Positions 13,499-15,722 of a stretch of DNA of 15,722 nt are shown one piece after another. The notes under the pieces were generated by a model, which was not told the origin of the DNA, made no database searches, and saw nothing but the letters and a program-made list of their open reading frames with translations. Numbering within the stretch: the stretch's first letter is position 1; each line of letters opens with the position of its first letter. This stretch comes from an uncultured Muribaculaceae bacterium (lineage in GTDB: Bacteria; Bacteroidota; Bacteroidia; Bacteroidales; Muribaculaceae): positions 1-15,722 of the forward strand of contig CAJLLX010000042.1 in NCBI GenBank assembly GCA_905207535.1, read 5' to 3'. Made by a program: the position numbers and the translations under genes.

Positions 13499-15391
13499 AT
13501 GATAATAAAAAGGTTATACAGGTTCATGCTCAAGAGCTTTCTGCCTCTGTTTCTGATGACATTTTTCATCTGCCTGTTCATTGTGCTCATGCAGTTTCTC
13601 TGGCGCTATATCGATGACCTTGTGGGCAAGGGTCTGGAGGTGCATGTGATCGGCGAGCTCTTCTTCTACGCGGCTCTGACGATGGTGCCGATGGCGCTGC
13701 CGCTGGCCATACTGCTGGCGTCGCTGATGACGTTCGGCAACCTCGGCGAGCGGTTTGAGCTGACGGCCATCAAGGCGTCGGGCATATCGCTGATGAAGGC
13801 TATGAAGCCGCTGGTGATTTTCATAGCTCTGGTGGCTGTTGGGGCATTTTTCTTCCAGAACTATGTGCTGCCGGTGGCGCAGACCAAGATGTGGACGCTG
13901 CTCTACTCGGTGCGCCAGAAGTCACCCGAGCTGGAGATCCCCGAGGGGGTGTTCTACGACCAGATACCGGGCTACAACTTCTACGTGGAGAAGAAAGACC
14001 GCGAGAGCGGCACTCTCTACGACATGATGATCTACGATGTGTCGCGCGGCTTTGAAAACTCACGCATCATCCTGGCCGACTCGGGCCATCTGAAGCTGGC
14101 CGACGACAAGCAGCACCTATTCCTGCAGCTATACAGCGGCGAGCAGTTTGAGAATCTGAAGGAGAACAACGGCGCTACGCCCCGCTCGGGCAACCAGCCT
14201 TACCGCCGCGAGTCGTTCGATCTCAAGGAGATACTTTTGGTTTTCGATACCAACTTCAACCGCATGGACGAGAGCGGCATGCGCAACCAGTATGTAGGCA
14301 AAAACATCGAGGAGCTGCGGGCCACCATCGACTCGGTGACCCAGCGCGTCGACTCGGTGGGCGCCATCTATGCGCGCGAACTCAAGGAGACGGCCTATCT
14401 GCGTGTGCCTTATTACCATACCGACTATGTCGACGGCGAGCGCGTGGAGACGGCACAGCAGCCCGTGGCCATGGACCGTCCGGAGAATATCGACTCGCTT
14501 TTCTACTACAAGCGCCCCGAGATGACGGCTACATACCTGCATCAGGCGCTCCTCAAGGCCGAGCGGATGAAGCAGGACTACGAGTTTAAGAGCTACGCCA
14601 TGCAGGACGACCGCAAGACCATCCGCCGCCACGACATAGAGCTGCAGAAGAAGTTCACGCTGTCGTTTGCCTGCCTGATCTTCTTCTTTATCGGCGCACC
14701 GCTTGGCGCCATCATCCGCAAGGGCGGCCTCGGCGCTCCGCTGGTCATCTCAGTGCTCCTATTCATCGTCTACTACATCATCGACAATACCGGCTACAAG
14801 ATGGCCCGCGACGGCAAGATAGCCGTGTGGGAGGGTATGTGGCTCAGCTCGTCGATCCTGCTCCCCTTGGGTGTATTCTTCACCTACAAGGCGGTGAAGG
14901 ACTCGGCGGTATTCGACATCGACGCTTACAAGAATATGATCCACCGCCTCACCGGGCGCCTGCACCGCGAGCTGGAGGTGAAAGAGTTTGTGATGCAGGA
15001 GGTAGACCCGCAGGAGGCCATCAGGCAGCTGCATGAGCTGATAGCTGCGTGCGAGGCTCTGCAGACCTCCTACCGCAAGATGGGGATACTGAAGCGGGCG
15101 ATGTATCTTTTCCGCAAATTCCCGCAGCGCGACGGCGCTCAGGCTGAGCTCAACGATGTGGTGGACTATCTGTCGAACACCCGACAGGTGAAGGTGATAA
15201 GGATGGTCAACGAATTCCCATTCCAGCTCACCACGCGCACCGTGGAGCAGACCATAGATGTCGCCTGCAAGCTTGTGGAGCTTATCGGCCGCGAGCCGGT
15301 GAACGAAGCTGCAGGCGAGGGCGTTGAAGATACAGGGACAGGGGAAAATCAAACCGACAAAACCGAAAATACTGACAGCGACAATGAATGA
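13499..15391 (+). CDS. LptF/LptG-family (YjgP/YjgQ) permease with a C-terminal extension
   Basis: Inner-membrane permease of the lipopolysaccharide export machine, which works with the ATPase LptB and the LptC/A bridge to pull LPS towards the outer membrane. 630 residues. Three helices lie in the N-terminal half (about 13-37, 55-77, 105-125), with the coupling segment NLGERFELTAIKASGIS between helices 2 and 3. A periplasmic jellyroll-like region follows (about 128-375), with a Bacteroidetes-type insert (DSVTQRVDSVGAIYAREL and onward). Three more helices (about 385-470) start with KKFTLSFACLIFFFIGAPLG. After the last helix come about 155 cytosolic residues, beyond the usual end of LptF/G. Start ATG at 13499 with a rare clear Shine-Dalgarno-like AGGAG at 13490-13494. 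Whether it acts as LptF or LptG cannot be told from this. Confidence 0.9.
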   Translation: MIIKRLYRFMLKSFLPLFLMTFFICLFIVLMQFLWRYIDDLVGKGLEVHVIGELFFYAALTMVPMALPLAILLASLMTFGNLGERFELTAIKASGISLMKAMKPLVIFIALVAVGAFFFQNYVLPVAQTKMWTLLYSVRQKSPELEIPEGVFYDQIPGYNFYVEKKDRESGTLYDMMIYDVSRGFENSRIILADSGHLKLADDKQHLFLQLYSGEQFENLKENNGATPRSGNQPYRRESFDLKEILLVFDTNFNRMDESGMRNQYVGKNIEELRATIDSVTQRVDSVGAIYARELKETAYLRVPYYHTDYVDGERVETAQQPVAMDRPENIDSLFYYKRPEMTATYLHQALLKAERMKQDYEFKSYAMQDDRKTIRRHDIELQKKFTLSFACLIFFFIGAPLGAIIRKGGLGAPLVISVLLFIVYYIIDNTGYKMARDGKIAVWEGMWLSSSILLPLGVFFTYKAVKDSAVFDIDAYKNMIHRLTGRLHRELEVKEFVMQEVDPQEAIRQLHELIAACEALQTSYRKMGILKRAMYLFRKFPQRDGAQAELNDVVDYLSNTRQVKVIRMVNEFPFQLTTRTVEQTIDVACKLVELIGREPVNEAAGEGVEDTGTGENQTDKTENTDSDNE

Positions 15392-15722
15392 CTGTGACAA
15401 CAAGCCTAAAGTGAGACTTGACCGTATAGAGGATGCCATCGAGGATTTCCGCGAGGGCAAAATGGTGATCGTGGTCGACGATGAAGATCGCGAAAACGAG
15501 GGCGACCTCATCGTGGCCGCCGAAAAGATCACACCCGAGACGGTGAACTTCATGCTGAAGAACGCCCGCGGTGTGCTCTGCGCTCCGCTGAGCATATCGC
15601 GCTGCCATGAGCTGGGGCTGGAGCCGCAGACCACCCACAACACTTCGATGCTCGGCACACCCTTCACCATCACTGTCGACAAGCTCGAGGGGTGCACCAC
15701 CGGAGTGTCGGCCGAGGATCGT
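15384..15722 (+). CDS. ribB: 3,4-dihydroxy-2-butanone 4-phosphate synthase, N-terminal part (cut by window end)
   Basis: Converts ribulose 5-phosphate into DHBP, a precursor of the riboflavin ring system. 113 codons are seen. Motifs: IEDAIEDFREGKMVIVVDDE with DRENEGDLIVAAEKI after it (acidic metal site), ARGVLCAPLS, NTSMLGTPFTITVD, and CTTGVSAEDR at the edge, all typical of RibB. The start ATG at 15384 overlaps the preceding permease by 8 nt (ATGAATGA), which indicates coupled translation. Whether a GTP cyclohydrolase II domain follows (ribBA, common in Bacteroidetes) lies outside the window. Confidence 0.95.
   Translation, partial: MNDCDNKPKVRLDRIEDAIEDFREGKMVIVVDDEDRENEGDLIVAAEKITPETVNFMLKNARGVLCAPLSISRCHELGLEPQTTHNTSMLGTPFTITVDKLEGCTTGVSAEDR

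Noticed and set aside
14759..15700. Minus-strand open frame across the end of the LptF/G gene and ribB
   Set aside because: It spans two well-supported plus-strand genes and shows no recognisable domain.
1..15722. Mobile element, CRISPR array, defence island or biosynthetic cluster
   Set aside because: No transposase, integrase, regular spaced repeats, toxin-antitoxin pair or cluster enzymes are visible; apart from the left edge the gene content is core metabolism and envelope.

Overview
This window looks like the chromosome of a Bacteroidales bacterium, most like the gut family Muribaculaceae. The evidence is: GC-rich genes; AT-rich, A-rich start regions mostly without Shine-Dalgarno sequences; promoter-like sites of the Bacteroidetes form (TTG or TTTG at -33, TAnnTTTG at -7); and a typical gene set (DUF4492 next to cydAB, DUF4494 next to a YggS protein, an FHS-family sugar permease beside transketolase, an LptF/G-type permease beside ribB). 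The lineage is inferred from these traits and from remembered family sequences, not from a search. I see no tRNA, rRNA, CRISPR array, insertion sequence or prophage gene.

Left part, minus strand (1-6202), reading right to left. A DUF4492 membrane peptide, cydA and cydB form a cytochrome bd oxidase operon with a promoter candidate at 6314-6343 and a perfect 16+16 nt terminator palindrome at 3038-3069. Directly behind it a new promoter starts the next operon: dxr (isoprenoid precursor synthesis), rseP (site-2 intramembrane protease, probably starting at TTG), and the first part of an RlmI-type rRNA methyltransferase. That last reading frame loses its family resemblance after about 48 codons and ends at the window edge in a histidyl-tRNA synthetase motif of the Clostridia type. 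It is most simply an assembly chimera at the contig end.

Middle, plus strand (6203-11419). A DUF4494 protein and a YggS-family PLP protein form a small operon. Next come a promoter with a palindrome over its -33 region, a roughly 150-nt leader with a possible 12-codon leader peptide, an FHS-family sugar permease, an intergenic hairpin, and transketolase. Permease and transketolase together suggest sugar uptake feeding the pentose phosphate pathway, but the substrate is not readable from sequence.

Right part, plus strand (11420-15722). A 555-nt gene-free stretch full of inverted repeats precedes an OmpA-family outer-membrane protein, which ends in a strong intrinsic terminator. An LptF/LptG-type permease with a long C-terminal cytosolic extension follows and overlaps by 8 nt the start of ribB (riboflavin synthesis), which runs off the window.

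The content is largely housekeeping and I found no convincing new multi-gene system. The points most worth a second look are the chimeric left edge, the structured ompA leader, the regulatory leader of the sugar permease, and the little-studied small proteins DUF4492 and DUF4494.
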